In this document: positions 23,784 through 32,808 of the stretch, piece by piece
Numbering within the stretch: position 1 is the stretch's first letter
How the letters are laid out: every line of letters begins with the position of its first letter
Assembly: GCA_015655215.1 (NCBI GenBank)
Contig: JAATFL010000009.1
Coordinates: 62,001-126,000, forward strand
Direction of reading: 5' to 3'
From: Coriobacteriia bacterium
Lineage (GTDB): Bacteria > Actinomycetota > Coriobacteriia > Coriobacteriales > RUG033
DNA length: 64,000 nucleotides
Position numbers and translations under genes: made by a program
The notes under the pieces: generated by a model
Told to the model about the DNA's origin: nothing
What the model saw: the letters and a program-made list of their open reading frames with translations, nothing else
Databases searched by the model: none

Positions 23784-24434
23784 GTGCTTCGGGGCGTCTT
23801 CATAACGTTCGAGGGTGGCGATGGTGCGGGGAAGTCGTCGCAGATGTCCCTCCTCGCCGACGGCCTGACCTCCCGCGGGTACGCGGTGCGCACCCTTCGC
23901 GAGCCGGGTGGCACGGCGATCGGAGAGGCGGTCCGCTCCATCGTGCTCGACCCGGCGACCGGCTCCCTCGACCCCATCGCCGAACTCCTGCTCCACGAGG
24001 CGGCCCGTGCCCAGCTGGTGGCCGAGGTCATCAAACCGGCGCTCGGACGAGGCGAGGTGGTCCTGTGCGACCGGTTCTACGATTCGACGCTGGCGTACCA
24101 GGGCTTCGGTCGCGGCATCGACATCGATCGCATCGACGAGGTCAACGCGATCGCCGTCGCCGGATGCATCCCCGACCGCACGGTCCTGATCGAGCTCGAC
24201 CCGATGCGCGGTCTGGCGAAGGTCCGGGCGCGCGACGCGGGCGCTGATCGCATGGAGCAGGAGGACGCCGCGTTCCACGGGGCCGTGCACGACGGCTTCC
24301 TGGCCCTTGCCCGACGCGAGCCGGGCCGGTTTCGCATCGTGGCCCAGACGCCCTCGCGCGAGGAGACCGCCGCCGTCATCCTGAAGGCGGTCGAGGACCT
24401 CTTCCCCGACATGACCGGCTCGGTACGACGATGA
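23784..24434 (+). CDS. tmk: Thymidylate kinase
   Basis: A 216-residue kinase starting at GTG 23784, one base after the topoisomerase stop, behind AGGGGAG. It has P-loop FEGGDGAGKSSQ, REPGGT for dTMP binding, the DR motif CDRFYDSTLAYQGFGRG, and a lid containing RARDAGADRME. It phosphorylates dTMP to dTDP. Its stop overlaps the holB start by ATGA, so supply of dTTP precursors and replication genes are coupled. Confidence 0.95.
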   Translation: MLRGVFITFEGGDGAGKSSQMSLLADGLTSRGYAVRTLREPGGTAIGEAVRSIVLDPATGSLDPIAELLLHEAARAQLVAEVIKPALGRGEVVLCDRFYDSTLAYQGFGRGIDIDRIDEVNAIAVAGCIPDRTVLIELDPMRGLAKVRARDAGADRMEQEDAAFHGAVHDGFLALARREPGRFRIVAQTPSREETAAVILKAVEDLFPDMTGSVRR

Positions 24435-25588
24435 GTGCATCGAACGCCGTGCCGCGCCCCCTTACCGGTCCCTTTGCAAGCGTGGTGGGGCAGCCGCGCG
24501 TCCGGGAGTTCCTCTCGGCAGCGGTAGGGAAGGGCGCCGTGAGCCAGGCCTACCTGTTCATAGGACCTCCGGGCTCGGGTAAGACCGACGCCGCCTTGGC
24601 GCTTGCGGCGGCGGTGCTGTGCGAGAAGGGCGGTTGCGGGGCGTGTGAATCCTGTGTGCGCGTCGCGCGGCGCACGCATCCGGACGTCCACTACTTCTCG
24701 CCGGCGAGCGCATCGGGCTACATCGTCGACCAGATACGTGAGATCGTGCGCGACACGGCCCTCTCACCGGTCCGCGGCACGCGCAAGGTCTACATCATCG
24801 ACCGCGTCGACCGTCTGACGGCCAGCGCGGCCAACGCGTTCCTCAAGACGCTCGAGGAGCCCCCCGCCGACGTGGTCTTCATCCTTTTGGGACGTACGCG
24901 CGAGCAGGTGCTCGCCACCATCGCATCGCGTTGCCAAGTGGTGCCCTTCCGCCGCATCCCGCCCCACGAGGCGACGGCGATGCTCGTACGTCTCACGGGA
25001 TGCTCGGAGCTCCAAGGGCACCAGGCGCTCGCAGCGGTAGGTGGGTCCATCTCGAAGGCGCGCACGTTCATGCTCTCGACAGCTCGTCGGGACGTGCGCC
25101 ATACGGTGCTGCAGGTGCTGGGTACCCTCGTGGGGAGCGACGACCTCGATGTGCTCGAGGCGGCCCGGTCGTTGACCACGGTGGCGAAGGCGCCACTCGA
25201 CGCGTTGCGCTCGGACCAGGAGGCCCAACTCAAGGAAAGCGGCGACTATCTCGAGCGCAGCGCGTTGAAAGCCCTGGAGGAGCGCCAGAAGCGGGAGCTT
25301 TCCGTCCAGGGACGGGACGGTTTGCTCGAATTGCTCAACATCACCCGCTCATGGCTGCGCGATCTGCTTATCATGGTCGTCGAAGGCGATGGACGGCTCG
25401 TCGTGAACGTCGACGCGCAGGCGTCGCTGCGTCGCGTCGCCCCCACCACCCGACCCGAGGGTGTCACGCGAGCGATCGCCGCGGTGGACAAGGCGGCTCT
25501 TCGCATCGCCTACCATGTAACCCCGCAGCTGGTCATCGAGACCATGCTGTTCGATATCCGGGAGGTCCTCTCATGCCCTTGGTCATAG
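24431..25588 (+). CDS. holB: DNA polymerase III delta' subunit
   Basis: A 385-residue AAA+ clamp-loader subunit. Walker A is GPPGSGKTDAA. A four-Cys zinc module (C-EKGG-C-GA-C-ES-C) lies near residue 70. The arginine-finger SRC motif is IASRCQVVPF, and the sensor region reads ANAFLKTLEEPPADV. It works in the clamp-loading complex at the replication fork. It overlaps tmk by four bases and the next gene by 16, which is the common tmk-holB-ricT arrangement of Gram-positives. Confidence 0.92.
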   Translation: MSASNAVPRPLTGPFASVVGQPRVREFLSAAVGKGAVSQAYLFIGPPGSGKTDAALALAAAVLCEKGGCGACESCVRVARRTHPDVHYFSPASASGYIVDQIREIVRDTALSPVRGTRKVYIIDRVDRLTASAANAFLKTLEEPPADVVFILLGRTREQVLATIASRCQVVPFRRIPPHEATAMLVRLTGCSELQGHQALAAVGGSISKARTFMLSTARRDVRHTVLQVLGTLVGSDDLDVLEAARSLTTVAKAPLDALRSDQEAQLKESGDYLERSALKALEERQKRELSVQGRDGLLELLNITRSWLRDLLIMVVEGDGRLVVNVDAQASLRRVAPTTRPEGVTRAIAAVDKAALRIAYHVTPQLVIETMLFDIREVLSCPWS

Positions 25589-27153
25589 CCGTCAGGCTTC
25601 GCAACAACCCGACGCAGCTCTGGTTCGACCCGATGTCATATCAGCCCGCAGAGGGTGACCACGTGGTGGTCAGGACCGCGCGCGGCACCGAGATAGGACT
25701 CGTCTGCAGCGGGCCCCTCTCGGTCGACGAGAACGAGTTGCGGGCGCCCTTGCAGCCCGTGATGCGCATCGCCACCGAGGCCGATCTGACCCACGCCGAC
25801 GAGCTTGCCGCACGCGGTGCCGAGGCGCTCCCCGTCTTCCGCGAATACGCGGAGCGGCACAACCTCAACATGAAGCCCATCGGCGTCGAGTTCCTCTTCG
25901 ACGGCGACAAGGCCGTGTTCTACTTCTCATCGGAGGAGCGCGTCGACTTCAGGGACCTGGTGCGGGAGTTGGCCGGGCGCTTTCGCATCCGCGTCGACAT
26001 GCGCCAGATCGGCGTCCGAGACGAGGCCCGCATCGTGGGGGGTGTCGCGCATTGCGGACAGGAGCTGTGCTGCGCGCGGATGGGCGGTGAGTTCCAGCCG
26101 GTCTCCATCCGCATGGCCAAGGAGCAGGACCTGCCTCTCAACCCCATCAAGATATCCGGTCTGTGCGGACGTCTCATGTGCTGTCTGCGGTACGAGTTCA
26201 CCGCCTACAAGGACTTCAAGACGCGCGCGCCCAAGCGCGGGGGCCTCATCGAGACGCCCCTCGGTCTCGCCAAGGTGACCGGCTTCGACACGCCGCGCGA
26301 GATCATCGACCTGCGCCTCGAGGATGGCACGTCCATGCACATCCCCCTCAAGGAGATGGGGTATGGGGACGGTACGGTCGCCGGTGACTACGAGGATCGT
26401 GCGGCGGGCACGGACGCCGACGACGCCACCTCGTCGCTGCGTACGGACACCGCCGCCGAGAGGACCTGCTGCCCGGGGCGTCCGTGCATGGTGAGCCGAG
26501 AGGTGCTCGACCTCCATGCGGACACCGCCCTCGGCATGGCGCTCGCCAACTACGACCGCGAGCATGGGATCACCGCACCCGCAGAGCTCGACGACCGACT
26601 CGCCGTCGAGCCTTCCTCACAGGATGCCCGGGAGAGTCGCAAGCCACGCCGCCGACGTGGTTCGGAGGGCTCCAAGGACCGGGAGGCCCGCGTCGGGCGG
26701 GAAGGGGTCGCCAAGACCCCATCGTCAGGGTCGCCCGATACGGGCGAAGCCCCGAAGCGGCCGCGTCGGCGCAAGCCCGCCTCGGGCAAGGCCGCTCCCG
26801 AGCATACGGGCGCGCACGGTGTTGCGGCCGTGCAGGGCCGTGGCGGGTCGAAGGCGGGGGAGGTGCGACAGGAGAAGCCCAAGCGTCGCGAGCCGGTGCG
26901 CAGGGAGCCCGTGCAGCGCGACGGGGAGCCCGCGAAGCCCGAGCAGGGTGCCGCTTCGGCCAGTCGCCCGCGTCCAGGACGGAACTCGTCGGCGCTGAGA
27001 CGCTCCACGCCCGCGGGCACCACCCCTCCTCCCGGTGTCCCCGGGTCCGACGAGCATCGTCGACGCCGTCGTCGGAGTGGTCCGAAGGGCCCCGGCGGGC
27101 AGCAGCCAGGCAATGCGGGTGCCGGTGACGCACCGGGCCCGCCTCGGGAATGA
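25573..27153 (+). CDS. RicT-like PSP1-domain protein with long basic tail
   Basis: A 526-residue protein starting at ATG 25573 within the end of holB. Residues 1-270 match the PSP1/RicT (YaaT) family: VGVRDEARIVGG-type core, HCGQELCC, VSIRMAKEQDLPLNP and ISGLCGRLMCCLRYE, whose cysteines bind an iron-sulfur cluster in the Bacillus Ric complex that affects mRNA maturation. Another Cys pair (TCCPGRPC) follows near residue 300. From about residue 345 on, some 180 residues are Arg/Lys/Pro/Gly-rich (PRRRRG, RRRK, HRRRRRR) and likely disordered and RNA-binding. Typical family members are about 270-300 residues, so the tail nearly doubles the protein. Confidence 0.88.
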   Translation: MPLVIAVRLRNNPTQLWFDPMSYQPAEGDHVVVRTARGTEIGLVCSGPLSVDENELRAPLQPVMRIATEADLTHADELAARGAEALPVFREYAERHNLNMKPIGVEFLFDGDKAVFYFSSEERVDFRDLVRELAGRFRIRVDMRQIGVRDEARIVGGVAHCGQELCCARMGGEFQPVSIRMAKEQDLPLNPIKISGLCGRLMCCLRYEFTAYKDFKTRAPKRGGLIETPLGLAKVTGFDTPREIIDLRLEDGTSMHIPLKEMGYGDGTVAGDYEDRAAGTDADDATSSLRTDTAAERTCCPGRPCMVSREVLDLHADTALGMALANYDREHGITAPAELDDRLAVEPSSQDARESRKPRRRRGSEGSKDREARVGREGVAKTPSSGSPDTGEAPKRPRRRKPASGKAAPEHTGAHGVAAVQGRGGSKAGEVRQEKPKRREPVRREPVQRDGEPAKPEQGAASASRPRPGRNSSALRRSTPAGTTPPPGVPGSDEHRRRRRRSGPKGPGGQQPGNAGAGDAPGPPRE

Positions 27154-27264
27154 CGGAGGGCCCCGAGGGACCTGTCCGGTGGCCATGCACAACGAGATGG
27201 AACCTGCCGTGGGGTGGTCACGGTGGCCGCCGGTAGCGGATATCATGCTGGAAGGAAGAGGCAC

Positions 27265-28902
27265 ATGGTCGATGGGATGGACGACGTACGACGCGGTGGG
27301 CAAGGGTCGGGCGATCCCCGAGACTCGGGACTCACCATGCTCACCGACCTGTATCAGCTCACGATGGCGCAAGGGTACTGGCGTGCGGGCATGGAGGACA
27401 CCCAAGCCAGCTTCACGATGTTCATCCGCAGCAACCCCTTCGATGGAGGCTACACGATAGCGTGTGGCATCGACCAACTCGCCGACCTGGTCGAGCACTT
27501 CGCCTTCACCGACGACGACCTCGCCTACCTCTCGGGAGTCCCCGCTCCAGGTGGTGGGATGCTCTTCTCCCCTGACTTCCTCGACCACCTGTCCACTCTC
27601 AGGCTCACGCTCGACATCGACACGGTTCCCGAGGGCAGTCTCGTGTTCCCCCGTGAGCCCATCGTGCGGGTGAACGGCTCCATCCTGCAGTGCCAGCTCA
27701 TCGAGACGGCATTGCTCAACGGCATCAACTTCCAGTCGCTCATCGCCACCAAGGCGGCGCGTGTGTGCCAGGCAGCGCAGGGTCCGGTGGCCGCGTTTGG
27801 ACTGAGGCGTGCCCAGGGTCCCGACGGTGGCCTCTCCTCGGATCGCGCCGCCTACGTCGGCGGGTGCTCCAGCGTGGCGAACGTTCTCGCCGGAAAGCGC
27901 TACGGCATCCCCGTCTCGGGCACGCACGCACACTCGTGGGTCATGGCGTTTCCGAGCGAGTTGGAGGCGTTTCGCAGGTACGCACGGGAGTTCCCCACGA
28001 ACTGCGTCCTGCTCGTGGATACGTTCGACGTGATGCAGGGCGTGCGCAACGCCATCACCGTGGGTCTGGAGATGAGGGAGCGTGGGGACCGCCTCTCCGG
28101 CATCCGCATCGATTCCGGTGACCTGGCCTGGCTTTCGAAGCGCGCTCGTGCGATGCTCGACGAGGCGGGACTCGGCGATACGACGATCGTCGCAAGCAAC
28201 AGCCTCGACGAGTACACCATCACCTCCCTCAAGGAGCAGGGTGCCTGCATCGACGCCTGGGGCGTGGGCACGAGGCTCGCCACCGCCTACGACCAGCCGG
28301 CCCTCGGCGGCGTCTACAAGCTCTCGGCCATCCGACGCGGCGATGGACCCTGGGAGCCTCGGCTCAAGATATCCGAGCAGGCCGTGAAGCTCACGATCCC
28401 CGGCGTGCAGGGGCTGCGACGCTACTACCATGAGGACGGCACGTTGGCGGGGGACATGATATACGACGTCAACGAGGGCCCGCGACAGGGGGATGAGGTC
28501 ATCGTCCATCCGCTCGACCCGACGCAGCGCAAGGACCTCTCCGACCGGCGCTTCAAGGAGCTTCTGGTGCCCCTGGCCCGCCATGGCGCGGTGCTCGGTC
28601 GAGAGGACATCGCCACCGTCCGCGCTCGGGCGGCATCTCAACTCGCCCTGCTCGACGTCTCCATTCGGCGATTCTCGAACCCGCACCCCTATCCGGCCGG
28701 CATCGAACGAGGGCTGTACGGCGTACGCACCGCCCTCGTACTCGCCCTGCGTGGCTTCGACCCCGCCTCGGCCACCGTGGATGCGCACACGCTCGAGCGC
28801 GTGCGTGCCGCGCTCGCCTGCGCGCCGGGGAGCCTGGCGGGGGGCGGAGGTGCCGTCGTGCCGCGCATGCCCCTGCGCGGCGGTTCTGACGACCGCTGCT
28901 GA
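27265..28902 (+). CDS. pncB: Nicotinate phosphoribosyltransferase
   Basis: A 545-residue enzyme of NAD salvage, joining nicotinate to PRPP to make nicotinate mononucleotide. The start is at ATG 27265 behind GGAAGGAAGAGG. Family features: LTDLYQLTMAQGYWRAG near the N-terminus, the substrate region SGTHAHSWVMAFP, IRIDSGDLAWLSK, and VGTRLATAYDQPALGGVYKL. The length fits the longer actinobacterial and clostridial type. A TATCAT -10 is possible at 27241-27246. The next gene encodes the nicotinamidase that supplies its substrate. Confidence 0.93.
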   Translation: MVDGMDDVRRGGQGSGDPRDSGLTMLTDLYQLTMAQGYWRAGMEDTQASFTMFIRSNPFDGGYTIACGIDQLADLVEHFAFTDDDLAYLSGVPAPGGGMLFSPDFLDHLSTLRLTLDIDTVPEGSLVFPREPIVRVNGSILQCQLIETALLNGINFQSLIATKAARVCQAAQGPVAAFGLRRAQGPDGGLSSDRAAYVGGCSSVANVLAGKRYGIPVSGTHAHSWVMAFPSELEAFRRYAREFPTNCVLLVDTFDVMQGVRNAITVGLEMRERGDRLSGIRIDSGDLAWLSKRARAMLDEAGLGDTTIVASNSLDEYTITSLKEQGACIDAWGVGTRLATAYDQPALGGVYKLSAIRRGDGPWEPRLKISEQAVKLTIPGVQGLRRYYHEDGTLAGDMIYDVNEGPRQGDEVIVHPLDPTQRKDLSDRRFKELLVPLARHGAVLGREDIATVRARAASQLALLDVSIRRFSNPHPYPAGIERGLYGVRTALVLALRGFDPASATVDAHTLERVRAALACAPGSLAGGGGAVVPRMPLRGGSDDRC

Positions 28903-29007
28903 GGCAGGCGGGCATGGGTGCAGAAGCTTCCCACCCTGTCCTTCGGGTTGCCGACCGGTTGCGCTATGCTGTCAGGATGACGTTTGACCCGATCGAAGGG
29001 AGAGGCC

Positions 29008-29634
29008 ATGCAGGCGTTGCTCATCATCGACGTGCAAAACGATTTCTGTCCTGGTGGTACCCTTGGGGTGCCGCGGGGAGACGAGGTGGTTGTGGTCGCG
29101 AACGTCGCCGCCGCCCTCTTCTCGTTGCGCGGGTACCCCGTCATCGCGACGCGTGACGCCCATCCCGAGCACCACTGCTCGTTCGCCTCGACGTATGAGG
29201 GCCATGCGGTGGGGGATGTGATCGACCTTGGCGGCACGGCCCAGGTGCTGTGGCCCGACCACTGCGTCGAGGGCACCTCGGGTGCGGCCTTGCACCCCGG
29301 CTTGCGTCACGACCTCATCGGGTTCGTCCAGCCCAAGGGTTCGGACCCGAGCATCGACAGCTACTCGGCGTTCTTCGACAATGCCCGGGGGCATGACACG
29401 GGGCTTGCCAAGCGCCTGCGCGCCCAAGGCGTCGACGAGTTGTGGGTCATGGGCCTTGCCACCGACTACTGTGTCAAGGCGACCGCACTCGATGCACGTG
29501 CACTGGGTTTCTCGGTCACCATCATCTCCCAGGGATGCCGTGCGGTGAACGTGCACCCGGGCGATGCCGAGGCGGCGCTCGCCGAGATGGCGGCTGTGGC
29601 ATGCGCCATCGTCGATGAAATCCCATCACTGTAA
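29008..29634 (+). CDS. pncA: Nicotinamidase
   Basis: A 208-residue cysteine hydrolase that converts nicotinamide to nicotinate for PncB. The start is at ATG 29008 behind GAAGGGAGAGG. It has the catalytic Asp in LLIIDVQNDFCPGG, metal-binding histidines in TRDAHPEHHCSF, the Lys region QPKGSDPSIDSYSAF, and the nucleophilic Cys in GLATDYCVKATALDA. A possible promoter (TTCGGG, 17 bases, TATGCT at 28965-28970) lies in the gap after pncB. It is 9 bases from the next gene, a DegV-like fragment. Confidence 0.95.
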   Translation: MQALLIIDVQNDFCPGGTLGVPRGDEVVVVANVAAALFSLRGYPVIATRDAHPEHHCSFASTYEGHAVGDVIDLGGTAQVLWPDHCVEGTSGAALHPGLRHDLIGFVQPKGSDPSIDSYSAFFDNARGHDTGLAKRLRAQGVDELWVMGLATDYCVKATALDARALGFSVTIISQGCRAVNVHPGDAEAALAEMAAVACAIVDEIPSL

Positions 29635-29643
29635 GGGGAAGAT

Positions 29644-30153
29644 GTGGTCGAGACAGGACAAGGCAGCGTGTCATCGTCAGCCGGGCATCCGCCCGTCACC
29701 ATCATCTCCGATTCGGTCACGGCCATTTCACGAAAGATGGCCGACGACAACGGCATCCGACTCGTGACGCTCTTCGTGAACGAGGGCGGGCTCAAGTATG
29801 CAGACGCCACCATGGATATCGATGGGTTCTATTCCCGCATCGGGCAGATGACCGACCCGCTACCCACTTCTTCCCAACCGGCACGAGGAGAGGTGCTCAC
29901 GGTGTCGTACGGCGAGACCACCGTCTTCGAGAAGGTGCGCACGTACTCTAGGGCGCTCGCACTCATGGCCTCCACGTTAGAGGAGGAGGCATGGAGCCGC
30001 GAGGCCATCCAACCGGTCGTGGGACACGCGGTCGACGTCATCCCGGTGAGCCCGGTGATCGGCTCGCACGTGGGTCCGGCGGTGGGCATCGCCTACCAGT
30101 GCCTCTCCGCGCTACCGGGCAAGGCCGCCATGGTTCCCGAGTTCTCCGTCTGA
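29644..30153 (+). CDS. DegV-family protein with internal deletion
   Basis: A 169-residue protein starting at GTG 29644 behind AAGGGGAAG. The N-terminal 70 residues match DegV fatty-acid-binding proteins (VTIISDSVTA, NGIRLVTLFVNEGG, LPTSSQPARGEVL). The C-terminal part matches the DegV C-terminus (VFEKVRTYSRALALM, SPVIGSHVGPAVGIAY). The middle 110-120 residues of a normal 280-residue DegV are missing, without a frameshift. They include the SGT/SGS lipid-contact segment and the LQRGGR region. Either it is a relic or a shortened functional variant. It is followed by a full-length DegV gene. Confidence 0.7.
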   Translation: MVETGQGSVSSSAGHPPVTIISDSVTAISRKMADDNGIRLVTLFVNEGGLKYADATMDIDGFYSRIGQMTDPLPTSSQPARGEVLTVSYGETTVFEKVRTYSRALALMASTLEEEAWSREAIQPVVGHAVDVIPVSPVIGSHVGPAVGIAYQCLSALPGKAAMVPEFSV

Positions 30154-30199
30154 TGCCCGACGGGGTTCGCGTTCGCCGTAGTCCGATCGGGTGCGTGGT

Positions 30200-30229
30200 C
30201 GCCACCGATCGTGGCGGATGGCATACAAT
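30200..30229 (+). promoter_or_regulatory. Promoter of the full-length degV gene with overlapping inverted repeat
   Basis: TACAAT at 30224-30229 is a good -10 about 50 bases before the degV start. A 6-bp inverted repeat with a 5-base spacer (CGCCAC-CGATC-GTGGCG, 30200-30216) lies where the -35 should be, suggesting an operator or a stem in place of a strong -35. Confidence 0.4.
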
Positions 30230-30277
30230 GATGGCTTTGAACTTATCCTCAGACCTGCATCGAGATTGAAGGACGCC

Positions 30278-31399
30278 ATGATCTATCGAGCAAATCCCCG
30301 GTGCAACCTCGTCGTCGACTCGTGCTGTGACCTTCCTCGGGAGCTTCTGGAGGAGGCTGGGGTCGAGATTCTCGAGTTTCCCTATGTGCTGGACGATGGT
30401 GAGCACCTTGACGACATGGGCCGTTCGCTCACGCCCAAGGAGTTCTATCAGAGGATGCGCGATGGCGTGCAGCCCACGACGGCGCAGATTCCCATAACCG
30501 AGTTCATGGAGATGTTCAGCCGCATCGCCGACTCGGGCATCCCCACGGTCTACCTCGCCTTCACCGCCGCGCTGTCAGGTTCGTTCGATACGGCGTCGAC
30601 CGTTCTCGCACAGGTGCTCGACTCCCATCCGGACGCGGAGATATACCTTGTCGACACGTTGCTCGCTTCGGTGGGAGAGGGCCTTCTCGTGTTGGGGGCC
30701 ATCCGTCAGCGCGACCGGGGGCTCACCGCTGTCCAGCTCGCCGAGTGGGCACAGGAGGCTCGGTACTACGTGCACGGCTACTTCACGCTCAACACGCTCG
30801 ATGCGCTGCAGCGCGGTGGTCGCATCCCCGCGATGGCGGCGAACGTGGGTGCCAAGCTCGACATCAAACCCATCCTCACGTTCGACCTTGACGGCGACCT
30901 CACCTCGCACTCGGTGGTGCGGGGGCGCAAGAAGGCGCTCAAGGCCCTCATCGACCTCTTCTCGGAGCGCGCGACCGATGCCTCGCGTACCTCGATCATC
31001 ATCGCAAGCGCCGATGCCGAGAAGGATGGAGACTTCGTCGAGGACCGCGCGAGCAAGGTGACCGAGCTGCACCACGTGGTGCGTGCGAGCATCGGCCCGG
31101 TGATCGGCTCGCACGTGGGTCCCGGCATGCTCGCCATCGTCTTCTGGGGCCCCGACCGGCGCGAGGACATCTCCATCGCGGACCGTATCGCGAACAGCGT
31201 GCGCACGGCGATGCCCGGCTCCAACGGACACAACGGCATCGATCCGCTCAGCACACCGGCCGCCTCGAAGATCGCCCTTGAGGCAAGCGACAACGGCGAG
31301 GTACTCCGCGAGACCGCTCCGGAGGATGCCGTCCGCGACGAGGCCGGCGCATCCGCAGACCCCGACGACCTCTCGTCCGAGGAGCCACGCACCCGATAG
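30278..31399 (+). CDS. DegV-family fatty-acid-binding protein
   Basis: A 373-residue DegV protein starting at ATG 30278 behind GAAGGA. In the FakB branch this family presents fatty acids to a kinase (FakA) for phosphorylation. It has all the landmarks: LVVDSCCDLP, PTTAQIPITEF, the lipid-head-group segment AALSGSFDTA, VDTLLASVGEGLL, LQRGGRI, KPILTFD and IGPVIGSHVGPG. About 70 extra acidic, polar residues follow the normal C-terminus and are likely disordered. No fakA-like kinase is in the window. Confidence 0.9.
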   Translation: MIYRANPRCNLVVDSCCDLPRELLEEAGVEILEFPYVLDDGEHLDDMGRSLTPKEFYQRMRDGVQPTTAQIPITEFMEMFSRIADSGIPTVYLAFTAALSGSFDTASTVLAQVLDSHPDAEIYLVDTLLASVGEGLLVLGAIRQRDRGLTAVQLAEWAQEARYYVHGYFTLNTLDALQRGGRIPAMAANVGAKLDIKPILTFDLDGDLTSHSVVRGRKKALKALIDLFSERATDASRTSIIIASADAEKDGDFVEDRASKVTELHHVVRASIGPVIGSHVGPGMLAIVFWGPDRREDISIADRIANSVRTAMPGSNGHNGIDPLSTPAASKIALEASDNGEVLRETAPEDAVRDEAGASADPDDLSSEEPRTR

Positions 31400-31460
31400 A
31401 CCTGGCATCACGTCTCGAATCCGACCGCCCGATAACGGCGTCTTCCCCGAAAGGACCTTC

Positions 31461-32498
31461 ATGATCTCCACACCCGACAAGACCACCATCGCCTTCATCG
31501 GCACCGGCACCATGGGCAGCGCCATGGCGGCCAACCTCATCAACGCGGGCTTTCAGCTCGTCGTCACCACGCGCACCAAGGAGAAGGCCGACGTCCTCGT
31601 CTCAGAGGGTGCGCGGTGGGCTGACTCGGTGGGGGAGGCCGTGAGGGATGCCGACGTCGTCATCACGATGGTGGGCTACCCCGACGAGGTCGAGGACGTC
31701 TACCTGGGTGACGACGGGGTCGTCGACAACGCCGTCGCCGGCACCTACCTCATCGACATGACCACCTCGAGCCCCAAGCTCGCCCGCGAGATAAACGCGA
31801 TGGCGGCGGTGAACGACCTGCATGCCCTCGATGCCCCGGTGACCGGGGGCGACGTGGGCGCACGCACGGGCACGCTCTCCATCATGGTGGGCGGCGAGGA
31901 GGAGGATTTCCAGGCGGTGTTGCCCGTGCTCGAGGTCATGGGAACCTCGGTATGCCATCAGGGCAAGCCCGGCAACGGCATGCTCGCCAAGCTTGCCAAC
32001 CAGGTGGCGCTCGCCTCGTCGATGCTCGGTGCCGTCGAATGCCTTGCGTTTGCCAAGGCAGCTGACCTCGATCCCGTGAAGGTCCTGTCCTCGGTGCAGG
32101 CGGGAAGCGCCGGCTCGTGGACGCTTGCGAACCTTGCCCCTCGCATGCTGGCCGAGGATTTCGATCCCGGCTTCCGCGTCAAGCACCTCTGCAAGGACCT
32201 CGGACTCGCCCTCGACGTGGCCGAGGCGGAGGAGATCACGCTACCAGGGCTTGAGACGGCGGCGCAGCTCTATCGCATGCTTGCCACGGTAGGTGGGGCC
32301 GATATGGGCACCCAGGCCCTCATCCTCGTCTATTCCGACGAGGCGACCTGTGCGGCCCATGGGCTCGATTGGGAGGCCGCGATGGCCGATGGGGACGACG
32401 ATGAAGACGGCGAGGGGCAGGGTCACGACGACGGCGACCCCCATCATCACCACCATCATCATGACGACCCCTCCGACCCGCCCTTTTCCAGGAACTGA
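31461..32498 (+). CDS. NAD(P)-dependent beta-hydroxyacid dehydrogenase with His-rich C-terminal tail
   Basis: A 345-residue protein starting at ATG 31461 behind AAAGGA. Residues 8-300 match the 3-hydroxyisobutyrate/tartronate-semialdehyde dehydrogenase family: Rossmann motif FIGTGTMGSAMAANL, substrate-binding DAPVTGGDVGARTGTLSIMVGG, and the catalytic-Lys helix GNGMLAKLANQVAL. The last 35 residues are unusual: a run of Asp/Glu/Gly followed by seven consecutive histidines and an acidic end. Such a tail would bind nickel or other divalent metals. Exact substrate cannot be read from sequence. The preceding gap from degV is only 61 bases. Confidence 0.87.
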   Translation: MISTPDKTTIAFIGTGTMGSAMAANLINAGFQLVVTTRTKEKADVLVSEGARWADSVGEAVRDADVVITMVGYPDEVEDVYLGDDGVVDNAVAGTYLIDMTTSSPKLAREINAMAAVNDLHALDAPVTGGDVGARTGTLSIMVGGEEEDFQAVLPVLEVMGTSVCHQGKPGNGMLAKLANQVALASSMLGAVECLAFAKAADLDPVKVLSSVQAGSAGSWTLANLAPRMLAEDFDPGFRVKHLCKDLGLALDVAEAEEITLPGLETAAQLYRMLATVGGADMGTQALILVYSDEATCAAHGLDWEAAMADGDDDEDGEGQGHDDGDPHHHHHHHDDPSDPPFSRN

Positions 32499-32808
32499 GG
32501 GGCGAGTCGACCGATGCCGCCCGTGGGATGGATGCATCCCCGGATGCCTTCGTCCGCCTCCCCCAGGGTAACCGCAGGGGGTTCGGTGGTATCATATTAT
32601 GGTCATGGATCTATCATGCGAGGCATTGCGCGTACCGCCCCATCGATCGATGCACGTCGAGGTGAGTGCGTGCAATCCTCCTCTTTGTCAACAACATACC
32701 GCAGCTGTGCTTGTCCCCGACGCCCATCACGCGTCTTCGTCGGACTCCTTTGGCCCACGATGGGCCGATATCCACCGCACGTGGCTGCGGTTACCGGAAA
32801 GGAACACC
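32499..32808 (+). other. Intergenic region ahead of the NYN gene
   Basis: About 310 bases without a convincing gene. A -10-like TATCAT occurs in GGTATCATATTATGG near 32589. A GGCCC-type hairpin (GGCCCACGATGGGCC) lies near 32753-32767. Weak start codons here extend the downstream reading frame but lack ribosome-binding sites and protein-like composition. I see no RNA gene. Confidence 0.4.

Noticed and set aside
29644-30277. Frameshift as the explanation for the short DegV gene
   Set aside because: Both conserved ends lie in the same frame with only 510 bases between start and stop. The missing part is not present in another frame, so it is a deletion, not a frameshift.
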